A stretch of DNA of 6,843 nucleotides from Nitrospirota bacterium (lineage in GTDB: Bacteria; Nitrospirota; Nitrospiria; Nitrospirales; NS-4): positions 1 through 6,843 of the forward strand of contig VBON01000087.1 in NCBI GenBank assembly GCA_005877525.1, written 5' to 3'. The number at the start of each line of letters is the position of its first letter. The stretch's first letter is position 1. A program made the position numbers and the translations under genes. The notes beneath the pieces are model-generated. The model saw only the letters and a list, made by a program, of their open reading frames with translations, was not told the origin of the DNA and did not search any database. Shown one piece after another: positions 1-5,791 of the stretch.

Positions 1-695
1 TCAAGGAAAACCACACCGCGGCGGAAAATCGCGCCATCGGCCGCGGCGGCCGTTGCCTGATCCCCGATCCCCTTCGCGATGCGCGCCGTGAGGATATCGG
101 CAAACCATCCCGGAGACAAGTCGTCTTCAATCTCGGAAAGTAGACGCTCGCCCAGATCGGAAGTCGGCGGCGATCCAAGATAAGCTGCCCGGACCCATTC
201 AAACATCCGGGCCATGACTTCTCCCTGATACTGCCATGGAATGATGGTCGCGCTGACGCGATCCGCTCGACCGGCTTCGGCCAAGAGGATCACCCTGTAG
301 AGCTGGACCTCGGGGGATTCAACTTCTCGGCTCAGGTCATCATACCATCTGATGGATTGCGCCAAACTGTCCTCATCGCCGGCAAAAAACCGGTCCAGGG
401 CGCGCTCCCACGCCGGGGCCGTGTCCAACGCGCGGCGCACGTCCATCTCGCGACTGACGAGCCGCTCCAGGTCTTCCTCGGGTCGCTCCAATGACCCAAT
501 GTGGGTACCGGGGGAAAGCAACAGCATGCTCATGGCAAACATCGCCACCAGCACCGACGAGATGATCGTACCGGCGAGCGAGAAGCTCGCGCGTGCCGCG
601 GAAGGAACTCCCGCATCCGCCGGTCGCTGCGAACCGGACCGATCGGGATCGCTCGGAGTCGAAGGAGGAAGGCCGTCGGAAGGTGTAGTCGTCAT
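1..695 (-). CDS. Membrane-anchored protein, N-terminal part (runs off left edge); possibly CPBP-type protease
   Basis: Reading leftward from the ATG at 695-693 gives 231 uninterrupted codons that continue past base 1, so the C-terminus is missing. Residues 1-36 are rich in Pro, Ser and Asp and look disordered. Residues 39-61 form one clear hydrophobic membrane helix. Residues 66-225 are a soluble, charged, helical stretch, probably outside the cytoplasm, containing a PGWF motif at 195-198. The last visible residues (FRRGVVFL) may start a second membrane segment. No upstream in-frame ATG or GTG is close, so this start is the best choice; there is no clear Shine-Dalgarno sequence. The layout (membrane anchor, helical repeat-like region ending in a GWF segment, then a return to the membrane) resembles the N-terminal extension of some CPBP intramembrane metalloproteases, but the catalytic part is outside the window. 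That identity is only a guess; the reading frame itself is well supported. Confidence 0.75.
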   Translation of the reverse strand, partial: MTTTPSDGLPPSTPSDPDRSGSQRPADAGVPSAARASFSLAGTIISSVLVAMFAMSMLLLSPGTHIGSLERPEEDLERLVSREMDVRRALDTAPAWERALDRFFAGDEDSLAQSIRWYDDLSREVESPEVQLYRVILLAEAGRADRVSATIIPWQYQGEVMARMFEWVRAAYLGSPPTSDLGERLLSEIEDDLSPGWFADILTARIAKGIGDQATAAAADGAIFRRGVVFL

Positions 696-705
696 CAGCG
701 GCGGG

Positions 706-711
706 AGTATA
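706..711 (-). promoter_or_regulatory. Candidate extended -10 promoter for the leftward gene
   Basis: On the minus strand the hexamer TATACT (5 of 6 to consensus) is preceded directly by TGT, giving an extended -10 pattern TGn-TATACT. The -35 region 17 bp upstream (GAGCAA) is poor, as is usual for extended -10 promoters. Transcription would start only about 4 nt before the ATG at 695, giving a nearly leaderless mRNA. That fits the absence of a Shine-Dalgarno sequence there. This is sequence pattern only. Confidence 0.4.
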
Positions 712-740
712 ACATCGGCCTCCAGGAATTGCTCCGTGCC

Positions 741-760
741 TGGCATAAACGGTTGGCATA
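741..760 (+). repeat. Direct repeat TGGCATA x2, possible operator
   Basis: TGGCATA occurs at 741-747 and again at 754-760, separated by 6 bp. The second copy overlaps the -35 hexamer of the rightward promoter (753-758). The 13-bp period is not a whole number of helical turns, and two 7-mers can recur by chance, so a role as a regulator site is tentative. Confidence 0.3.
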
Positions 761-781
761 GGCAATGTCGAGGGCTATAAT
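753..781 (+). promoter_or_regulatory. Sigma-70-type promoter for the aminotransferase operon
   Basis: The -35 box TTGGCA (753-758, 5 of 6 to consensus) and a perfect -10 box TATAAT (776-781) are separated by exactly 17 bp. The expected transcript start is about 787-789, giving a leader of roughly 54 nt before the ATG at 842. This is the best promoter-like sequence I found in the window. It is placed to drive the aminotransferase and, given the tight spacing downstream, probably the kinase and regulator genes as well. Confidence 0.75.
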
Positions 782-828
782 AGCGCCCTTGTTGATCCGA
801 TTTTCGTTGTTTACATCAAGCACCTGAG

Positions 829-833
829 AAGGA
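829..833 (+). promoter_or_regulatory. Ribosome binding site for the aminotransferase gene
   Basis: AAGGA lies 8 nt upstream of the ATG at 842, a normal Shine-Dalgarno spacing. It supports this ATG as the start of the aminotransferase. Confidence 0.65.
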
Positions 834-841
834 TCCTGTTC

Positions 842-2032
842 ATGCCCCGTCCCGTCGGCGAACTGGCCCCGCCATCTAGACTCCTGTTAGGGCCCGGCCC
901 GAGCATGGTTCACCCCCGAGTGCTGCGGGCTATGAGCATTCCACTGCTAGGCCACCTCGATCCGGACTTTCTCGGAATAATGAACGAGGTGCAAGCCCAA
1001 CTGCGCCATGTATTCCGGACGACGAACGTCTTTACCATCGCGCTCTCTGGCACAGGCTCAGCCGGCATGGAGGCATCCCTCGTCAACCTGATTGAGCCGG
1101 GGGACACTGTGATCGTCGGCATCAATGGTGTGTTCGGCGGCCGGATGGCGGACGTTGTGGAGCGATGCGGAGGAATTCCGATCAAAATTGAAGCCGCCTG
1201 GGGCAAGGTGTTCGATCCGCAACAGATCGAGGACGCGCTGCGGCACGCGAGAGGCGTGAAGGCAGTTGCCTTGGTGCATGCCGAGACATCGACCGGAGCC
1301 CATCAGCCACTCGAAGGACTCGGTGCTCTGTGTCATCGATACGGAGCGTTATTGGTAGTTGACGCGGTCACGTCCCTTGCGGGGGTCCCACTGGAAACGG
1401 ACGCCTGGGAGATCGACGCGTGCTTCAGCGGCACGCAAAAGTGCTTGAGCTGTCCGCCGGGACTCTCTCCCCTGACGTTCAGTACCCGCGCGTTGGAGGT
1501 TGTGAAGACCAGAAAGCGCAAGGTGCAGAGTTGGTATCTCGATCTGTCACTAATCGCGGACTATTGGGCCGAGGGCAAGCGCGCGTATCATCATACTGCG
1601 CCCATCAGCATGATCTATGCGCTTCGAGAAGCCCTTCGACTGGTGCTTGAAGAGGGCCTTGAGGCCCGCTTCGCGCGTCACCGTCGCAACAGTGCGGCAC
1701 TGATAGCCGGCCTTGCGACCTTCGGTTGTGCTCTCCAGGCCAAGGAAGGGCATGGCCTGCCCACTCTCAATTGCGTCACAGTCCCCCAGAACACGGATGA
1801 GGCGCTGATTCGCAAGTCGCTTCTGGCCGAATTCGACATTGAAATCGGCGGTGGTTTGGGGCCGCTCGCGGGAAAAGTCTGGCGAATCGGACTCATGGGT
1901 GAATCTTCGCGCCAGGAACATGTGATGGCTCTCTTGTCGGCGTTGGAGCAGATCGCCGGCCGGCATAAGGGACGGAAACCAGCGGGGGACGCATTAACGA
2001 CCGCTCTGCAGTCCTACGCGAGCTGCGCATAA
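842..2032 (+). CDS. Alanine/serine:glyoxylate aminotransferase (PLP-dependent, class V)
   Basis: This 396-residue soluble enzyme should transfer an amino group from alanine or serine to glyoxylate, giving glycine plus pyruvate or hydroxypyruvate. It matches the class-V aminotransferase family over its full length and closely resembles human AGXT (392 residues). Visible landmarks are LLGPGPS at 15-21 near the N-terminus; the cofactor phosphate loop SGTGSAGMEA at 69-78; the VVDAVTSLAG segment with the pyridine-contacting Asp174; the Schiff-base lysine K200 in SGTQK; YHHTAP at 249-254; and R348 in the GKVWRIGL segment, which in the family binds the substrate carboxylate. All key residues are present, so it should be active. 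The donor (alanine, serine or another amino acid) cannot be read from sequence; related enzymes in other bacteria act in glyoxylate detoxification, photorespiration-like salvage or the serine cycle. The start is supported by a Shine-Dalgarno sequence and an upstream promoter. Its stop is 2 bp before the kinase start, so the two are likely co-transcribed. Confidence 0.93.
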   Translation: MPRPVGELAPPSRLLLGPGPSMVHPRVLRAMSIPLLGHLDPDFLGIMNEVQAQLRHVFRTTNVFTIALSGTGSAGMEASLVNLIEPGDTVIVGINGVFGGRMADVVERCGGIPIKIEAAWGKVFDPQQIEDALRHARGVKAVALVHAETSTGAHQPLEGLGALCHRYGALLVVDAVTSLAGVPLETDAWEIDACFSGTQKCLSCPPGLSPLTFSTRALEVVKTRKRKVQSWYLDLSLIADYWAEGKRAYHHTAPISMIYALREALRLVLEEGLEARFARHRRNSAALIAGLATFGCALQAKEGHGLPTLNCVTVPQNTDEALIRKSLLAEFDIEIGGGLGPLAGKVWRIGLMGESSRQEHVMALLSALEQIAGRHKGRKPAGDALTTALQSYASCA

Positions 2033-2034
2033 GC

Positions 2035-4548
2035 GTGAAACAAGCATATATGGCCCTGCAAAAGACGAATCTTAATCGGCAGCCGCGTGCTCCCTATACC
2101 TGGCTTCCCCATCTCATTATCCTGATGACGAGCGTCACGCTCCTCATCGGTTTCATCGCGCTTCACTATCTTGAAGCACGGCTGATTGCCGCAAAGGGCG
2201 AAAATCTGGCTCTGGCCGCCGCGGACATTGCCGACAAGCTGGACCTCCTCCTCTTTGAGCGCTATGCCGATATCCAAATCCTCTCGCGTCTGCCAGTGTT
2301 TCAGGGCAATGACACCCAAGCAAAAAACGACATCCTCGACATGTTTAGGCAATTCTACCCGATGTATCAGTGGTTAGGAGTGACCGATGCCCGCGGCCGG
2401 ATCCTCGTCAGCACCGATCCTGGCAGAGTCGGACAGGACCGCAGCGATCAGGAATGGTTTCAGCATGTGCGGGATCGAGGCGAACTGCATGTGCGGGACG
2501 CGCAAGTCTCGGAAGACTCCGGCGGCGTATGGGCGGTAGGGTTTAGCGCCCCTGTTATGGATCGCCAAGGAAAATTTCTGGGCGTCATCTCCACTCGAGT
2601 TGGGCTGCCGGCTCTGGAGGATATCTTCGCGCGGACCATTCGGGAATTTCATCCACAGCAAGGCTCGTCGGATTCAATCGAGTACGAATTTCTCACCCGG
2701 GATGGCGACCTCATCGTGGATTCGATCTTAAGGCAGCAAGGCAAGGTCAATCTCCTGCACCTGGCGCTGCCGTCCGCGCTGTTTACCGGATCGGCGCAGC
2801 CAGGCTACGTGGAGGAACAACATCTGCGCCGTCATGTGCCGGTCGTCACCGGTTACGCTCAGACCGAAGGGTATGGAACGTTTACGGGCCTGCACTGGCG
2901 GATTTTGGTGCGCATGGACCGAAGCACGATTCTCATGCCGATCCGGACCGTTCTCAGGATGCTCGGGCTGGCAGGGATCGTGGTGGTCTTGCCCCTCCTC
3001 GGAGTATTGCTCTGGATAACCGGGCGTTTGAGGGCGGAATGGAGACAATCCCAGGAGGAGTGTGCGCGGGCGACGGCCGCGGAGTCAGCGTTGCAGCTCC
3101 GTGATCGAGCCATTGCGGCCAGCAGCAACGGGATCTTCATCACTGATCCCAAGCAAGCCGGAAGTCCCATCATCTTCGCCAATTCCGCCTTCGAACGTCT
3201 TACGGGCTATGCCGTAAAAGACATCCTCGGATACACCTATCGATTTCTCCAGGGACCGGATACGGATCCGAAGGCGTTCGTTGAAATTCGCCGGGCGCTC
3301 CGTGAAAACCGCGAGTGCCGCGTGGTGATGAAGAATTATGGAAAGGATGGGTCAGCGCGATGGAACGACGTCATGATCGCGCCGATACACTCCCCCATGG
3401 GGGAGGTCACACATTTTGTCGGGGTGCTGACGGACATCACGGACCGAAAACACGCCGAGGAGGTCCTGAAACGGCTGCGCGTTCAAAATGAAATGATCTT
3501 GAATTCGGCGGGGGAAGGGATCTACGGCATGGATCGAAACGGCAACACGACGTTCGTAAACCCCACGGCGGCGAAAATGCTCGGCTGGGAAGTCCATGAG
3601 CTGCTCGGTCGACCGATCCACAAAGTGGCTCACCACTCGAAGGAGGATGGCAGTCACTATCCCGAGGAGTCGTGTCCCATTTTATCGTCGGCCCGCGAGG
3701 GCGGGGTCCATCGGGCCGCCGACGAGGTGTTTTGGCGGAAAGATGGAAGAAGCTTTCCGGTGGAATACATCACCAATCCCATCCACGAAGGCGGCTCAAT
3801 TATAGGCGCTGTCGTCACCTTCACTGATATCACGGAACGGAAGAAGGCCGAGGAGATCCGTTCGCGACTCTTGGAGCAGGTGATTTCCGCGCAAGAAGAG
3901 GAACGAGGTCGGATTGCCAGAGAGTTGCATGACGAGACCGGTCAGTCCTTGACGGCGCTGCTCGTAGGCTTAAAGACTCTTGAGGCCGCGCATTCGTTGC
4001 AAGAGGCCAAAGGTTTGGCGGAATCATTGCGGGCGGTTGCCTCGGTAGCTCTCCATGAAGTCGGTCGCTTGGCCTGGGGTCTGCGGCCGAGTGTGCTGGA
4101 TGACCTCGGCCTTCTGGCAACTTTGGAGCGATATGTGGCGGAATATGCCGAATCCTACGCGCTCGCAGTGGATCTCAAGACCAAAGGCTTCGGCGCTGCC
4201 CGCCTGCCGTTCTTTATTGAAACCACGCTGTACCGGATTATTCAGGAAGCGTTGACCAACATTGTGAAGCATGCGGCAGCACACAGTGTCCGCATCATCG
4301 TGGAACAGGATGATGCCTCCGTCCAAATGCTCGTCGAAGACGATGGAGCGGGATTTGATGTCGAGGCAGCCTTGCGCACGCCGGGCACATCGAAAGGCCT
4401 GGGACTGCACGGGATGCAGGAGCGGGCCACACTCCTAAACGGCACGGTCACAATTCGATCCAAGCCGGGCCAGGGTACTGCAATCAAGGTGAGGATCCCA
4501 TTAGCGAAGGAAACCCATGCAGAAGATTCGCGTCGTCATTGCGGATGA
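2035..4548 (+). CDS. Membrane sensor histidine kinase: dCACHE, two PAS domains, HisKA_3, HATPase
   Basis: This is an 837-residue inner-membrane sensor kinase of the NarL/UhpB/NreB class. Order: TM1 about 23-46; periplasmic double-CACHE-like sensor about 47-300; TM2 about 307-329; LOV-like PAS 356-470; second PAS 480-601; HisKA_3 dimerisation helix with phospho-acceptor H632 in ARELHDETGQS; HATPase with N-box N742 (EALTNIVKHA), G1 DDGAGF at 769-774 and G2 GLGLHGMQER at 788-797. All kinase motifs are intact. The first PAS keeps the LOV signature (RFLQG at 403-407, N434, N444) but has Y402 in place of the photoactive Cys and L465 in place of the usual Gln. The GTG at 2035 lies 2 bp after the aminotransferase stop, suggesting translational coupling; an ATG at 2050 is an alternative, and neither has a clear Shine-Dalgarno sequence. 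The 3' end overlaps the response regulator by 32 bp, marking that regulator as the cognate partner. The CACHE ligand is unknown; amino acids or small carboxylates are typical of the family. Confidence 0.92.
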   Translation: MKQAYMALQKTNLNRQPRAPYTWLPHLIILMTSVTLLIGFIALHYLEARLIAAKGENLALAAADIADKLDLLLFERYADIQILSRLPVFQGNDTQAKNDILDMFRQFYPMYQWLGVTDARGRILVSTDPGRVGQDRSDQEWFQHVRDRGELHVRDAQVSEDSGGVWAVGFSAPVMDRQGKFLGVISTRVGLPALEDIFARTIREFHPQQGSSDSIEYEFLTRDGDLIVDSILRQQGKVNLLHLALPSALFTGSAQPGYVEEQHLRRHVPVVTGYAQTEGYGTFTGLHWRILVRMDRSTILMPIRTVLRMLGLAGIVVVLPLLGVLLWITGRLRAEWRQSQEECARATAAESALQLRDRAIAASSNGIFITDPKQAGSPIIFANSAFERLTGYAVKDILGYTYRFLQGPDTDPKAFVEIRRALRENRECRVVMKNYGKDGSARWNDVMIAPIHSPMGEVTHFVGVLTDITDRKHAEEVLKRLRVQNEMILNSAGEGIYGMDRNGNTTFVNPTAAKMLGWEVHELLGRPIHKVAHHSKEDGSHYPEESCPILSSAREGGVHRAADEVFWRKDGRSFPVEYITNPIHEGGSIIGAVVTFTDITERKKAEEIRSRLLEQVISAQEEERGRIARELHDETGQSLTALLVGLKTLEAAHSLQEAKGLAESLRAVASVALHEVGRLAWGLRPSVLDDLGLLATLERYVAEYAESYALAVDLKTKGFGAARLPFFIETTLYRIIQEALTNIVKHAAAHSVRIIVEQDDASVQMLVEDDGAGFDVEAALRTPGTSKGLGLHGMQERATLLNGTVTIRSKPGQGTAIKVRIPLAKETHAEDSRRHCG
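4507..4511 (+). promoter_or_regulatory. Ribosome binding site of the NarL-type regulator, inside the kinase gene
   Basis: AAGGA lies 5 nt before the ATG at 4517 and within the last codons of the kinase gene. It supports 4517 as the true start and the 32-bp gene overlap. Confidence 0.6.
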
Positions 4549-4978
4549 TCATGCGGTTCTAAGGGCAGGACTCCGGATGCTGATCAACACGCAGCCGGAT
4601 ATGATTGTCGTGGCGGAAGCCGGCGATGGTCTGGAAGCGGTGCGCCAGGCGACCGAGACCAAGCCGGATGTCGTCGTCATGGACATTACGACGCCGGCTA
4701 TGGGCGGGATCCAGGCGATTGAACAGATTCGGCAGGCACTTCCCCAGACCCAGATCCTAGTACTCACGATGCATGACGATACGGCATCTTGCTGCCGGCG
4801 CGTCCGGCTATGTCGTGAAGAAATCGGCGGACTCCGAACTGATCTCCGCCATCACGGCCGTTCATCGAGGGCAGATGTTTGTGGACCTGGCGTCATCCAG
4901 CGGCGCAATACAGGAAGCCCTGCTCAACCGACCCAGCAAGGAACCCAGCCGGTCCGGCGACCCCAGGAGTCTTCTTAG
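4517..4978 (+). CDS. Receiver-half fragment of the broken regulator
   Basis: This 153-residue frame is what ribosomes would make from the regulator's own start. Residues 1-88 are a good receiver through beta-strand 4, with D10, D11, D56 and T84. From residue 89 the reading is out of frame: a Cys/Arg-rich tail unrelated to receivers that ends at the TGA before 4979. It lacks the beta-5 strand, the conserved Lys and the DNA-binding domain. A stable, signalling-competent product is therefore doubtful, though it could still accept phosphate poorly. Confidence 0.45.
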   Translation: MQKIRVVIADDHAVLRAGLRMLINTQPDMIVVAEAGDGLEAVRQATETKPDVVVMDITTPAMGGIQAIEQIRQALPQTQILVLTMHDDTASCCRRVRLCREEIGGLRTDLRHHGRSSRADVCGPGVIQRRNTGSPAQPTQQGTQPVRRPQESS

Positions 4979-5195
4979 CCAACGGGAAAAAGCGGTTCTG
5001 ACGCTAGTCGCCCAAGGATACACTAACCAACAGGTTGCGGATCGCCTCTGCCTTAGCGTGAAGACCATCGAAACCTATCGGATGCGGCTGGCAGAAAAGC
5101 TGGGACTGCGAACCCGTGCGGATCTCACCCGCTATGCACTCGAAATCGGGCTGATCGGGCCGGGCAAGTTTCCGCATGAAGCGAGTTCGGTCTGA
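4773..5195 (+). CDS. HTH-half fragment of the broken regulator
   Basis: This 140-residue frame contains the receiver's end (LAAGASGYVVKK, with conserved Lys16) and a complete LuxR-type HTH at about 67-129, including TNQQVADRLCLSVKTIETY. It resembles NarL/DegU DNA-binding domains. The ATG at 4773 has no Shine-Dalgarno sequence. A later ATG at 4875 has GAGGG only 3 nt upstream, which is too close to be convincing. If translated by reinitiation or coupling it would be a DNA-binding domain without phosphorylation control, possibly constitutive. Most likely it is the downstream remnant of the frameshifted gene. Confidence 0.45.
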   Translation: MTIRHLAAGASGYVVKKSADSELISAITAVHRGQMFVDLASSSGAIQEALLNRPSKEPSRSGDPRSLLSQREKAVLTLVAQGYTNQQVADRLCLSVKTIETYRMRLAEKLGLRTRADLTRYALEIGLIGPGKFPHEASSV

Positions 5196-5202
5196 ATCTG
5201 TC

Positions 5203-5248
5203 AAGTTTTCAATGGCATTTTAAGGTTTTGACTATCGAGCCAGGTTTT
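5203..5248 (+). repeat. Three spaced A(G)GTTTT direct repeats upstream of the receiver gene
   Basis: AAGTTTT (5203), AAGGTTTT (5222) and CAGGTTTT (5241) start 19 bp apart. They run through the region before and within the candidate promoter. The units are short and T-rich, so chance is possible; an operator for a regulator binding in tandem is the alternative. Confidence 0.25.
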
Positions 5249-5256
5249 ATTAGGAT
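5228..5256 (+). promoter_or_regulatory. Candidate sigma-70 promoter for the receiver/Rossmann-kinase pair
   Basis: TTGACT (5228-5233, 5 of 6) and TAGGAT (5251-5256, 4 of 6) are 17 bp apart. The expected transcript start is near 5263, about 40 nt before the ATG at 5304. The region is locally AT-rich compared with its surroundings. It suggests that the right-hand module is transcribed separately from the aminotransferase operon. I see no terminator hairpin between 5196 and 5227, so read-through is also possible. Confidence 0.5.
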
Positions 5257-5289
5257 ACGCAAAAAAGATTCACGATTAAGCCTCTTACG

Positions 5290-5296
5290 AAAGGAG
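5290..5296 (+). promoter_or_regulatory. Strong ribosome binding site of the CheY-like gene
   Basis: AAAGGAG is a near-perfect Shine-Dalgarno sequence 7 nt before the ATG at 5304. It is the strongest such site in the window, fixes the start, and suggests that the receiver is made in larger amounts than the kinase that follows it, which has no visible site. Confidence 0.75.
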
Positions 5297-5303
5297 TCGA
5301 CGT

Positions 5304-5729
5304 ATGCCGTGGGGATTGCATACCAAAGATACGCCAGGGAAAGGCCGGGTGCTCGTCGTCGATGACGAAAAGAATATTCGAGACCTGGTTCGCATGACGC
5401 TGACGAAAGCCGGCTACGATGTCGTGGAGGCTGAAGACGGCGGCAAGGCGGCTGAAATGCTCAGGAAGGACGACAATCCGCTGATGGTGGACGTGATTAC
5501 ATGCGATATCCGCATGCCTAAAGTGAACGGAGTGGAAGCCATCGCGTTCTTTCGCAAGGAATTTCCATCTGTCCCCGTCGTGGTCATCACCGGATTTCCC
5601 GAGACTGATATGGCCGTGTCACTGTTCAAGCAGGGTGTGGTGGATTACGTGGCCAAGCCGATCCAAGCGGAGAAGCTACTCGCTGTCGTTGCGAAAGCGA
5701 TGGAACAACGCATCGCGCTTAAGGGTTAG
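5304..5729 (+). CDS. Single-domain CheY-like response regulator
   Basis: This 141-residue cytoplasmic protein consists of one receiver domain and no output domain. Residues 15-137 fold as a receiver with every key residue present: D20/D21 acidic pocket, phospho-acceptor D68 in CDIRMP, T96 in VITGF and K118 in AKPI. It should accept phosphate from a histidine kinase and act by protein contact or as a phosphate shuttle or sink rather than by binding DNA. The natural donor is the Rossmann-domain kinase 62 bp downstream, probably in the same transcript. The upstream membrane kinase belongs to a different class (HisKA_3), which usually pairs with NarL-type regulators. The start is fixed by the strong ribosome binding site. 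The downstream target is unknown; a partner could be a motility, cyclase or phosphotransfer protein outside the window. Confidence 0.92.
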   Translation: MPWGLHTKDTPGKGRVLVVDDEKNIRDLVRMTLTKAGYDVVEAEDGGKAAEMLRKDDNPLMVDVITCDIRMPKVNGVEAIAFFRKEFPSVPVVVITGFPETDMAVSLFKQGVVDYVAKPIQAEKLLAVVAKAMEQRIALKG

Positions 5730-5791
5730 TTCGCCATCAGGCGGATTGCCTTCGCGGGGTGGGTGGTAAATCATCCCGTCATTGGCGTGTC

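Larger units (their letters stand above)
4517..5195 (+). pseudogene. NarL/LuxR-type response regulator, frameshifted
   Basis: Together two overlapping frames encode one DNA-binding response regulator. The first frame gives the receiver up to LTMHDD (residue 88), with acidic pocket D10/D11, phospho-acceptor D56 and T84. The second frame resumes at LAAGASGYVVKK, with the conserved receiver lysine, then a linker and a LuxR-type HTH. In intact relatives about seven residues (pattern xxYLRxx) lie between the DD and the LAAG; here only 7 nt do. The simplest reading is a 14-nt deletion around 4781-4787, which costs about five residues and shifts the frame. The gene overlaps the intact kinase by 32 bp, so it is that kinase's expected partner. 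No slippery heptamer or strong internal ribosome site is evident, so programmed frameshifting is unlikely. Real mutation versus assembly error cannot be decided here. Confidence 0.8.

Noticed and set aside
352..780. Plus-strand open frames (352-780, 501-761) and a minus-strand frame (373-765) in the left region
   Set aside because: Their translations are Arg/Ser-rich and without recognisable structure. They are shadows of the minus-strand gene starting at 695, which has a membrane helix and continues without stops to the window edge.
794..835. Leader hairpin (GATCC/GGATC) that could hide the aminotransferase ribosome site
   Set aside because: The stem is only 5 bp with a loop of more than 30 nt, too weak to argue for a riboswitch or attenuator.
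1550..1966. 138-residue minus-strand frame inside the aminotransferase gene
   Set aside because: It lies entirely opposite a well-conserved enzyme, has no visible domain and no plausible promoter or ribosome site. It is a shadow.
3100..3444. Functional blue-light LOV photoreceptor
   Set aside because: The adduct-forming Cys is replaced by Tyr402 and the relay Gln by Leu465, so the canonical photocycle is excluded.
4024..4410. 128-residue minus-strand frame opposite the kinase HisKA/HATPase region
   Set aside because: The opposite strand carries intact kinase motifs; this frame shows no independent features.
4775..4800. Programmed ribosomal frameshift joining the two regulator halves
   Set aside because: A +1 shift would connect the frames, but no slippery site, stop-proximal rare codon or stimulating hairpin is apparent, and the joined protein would still lack about five residues of the receiver. 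A deletion explains both facts.
5196..5230. Rho-independent terminator after the regulator remnant
   Set aside because: Only a 5-bp GTCAA/TTGAC inverted match with a long loop is present, with no GC-rich stem followed by a T-run.
5213..5232. Sigma-54 promoter (TGGC... in the AT-rich gap)
   Set aside because: There is no GC dinucleotide at the required -12 spacing; the sigma-70 pattern nearby fits better.
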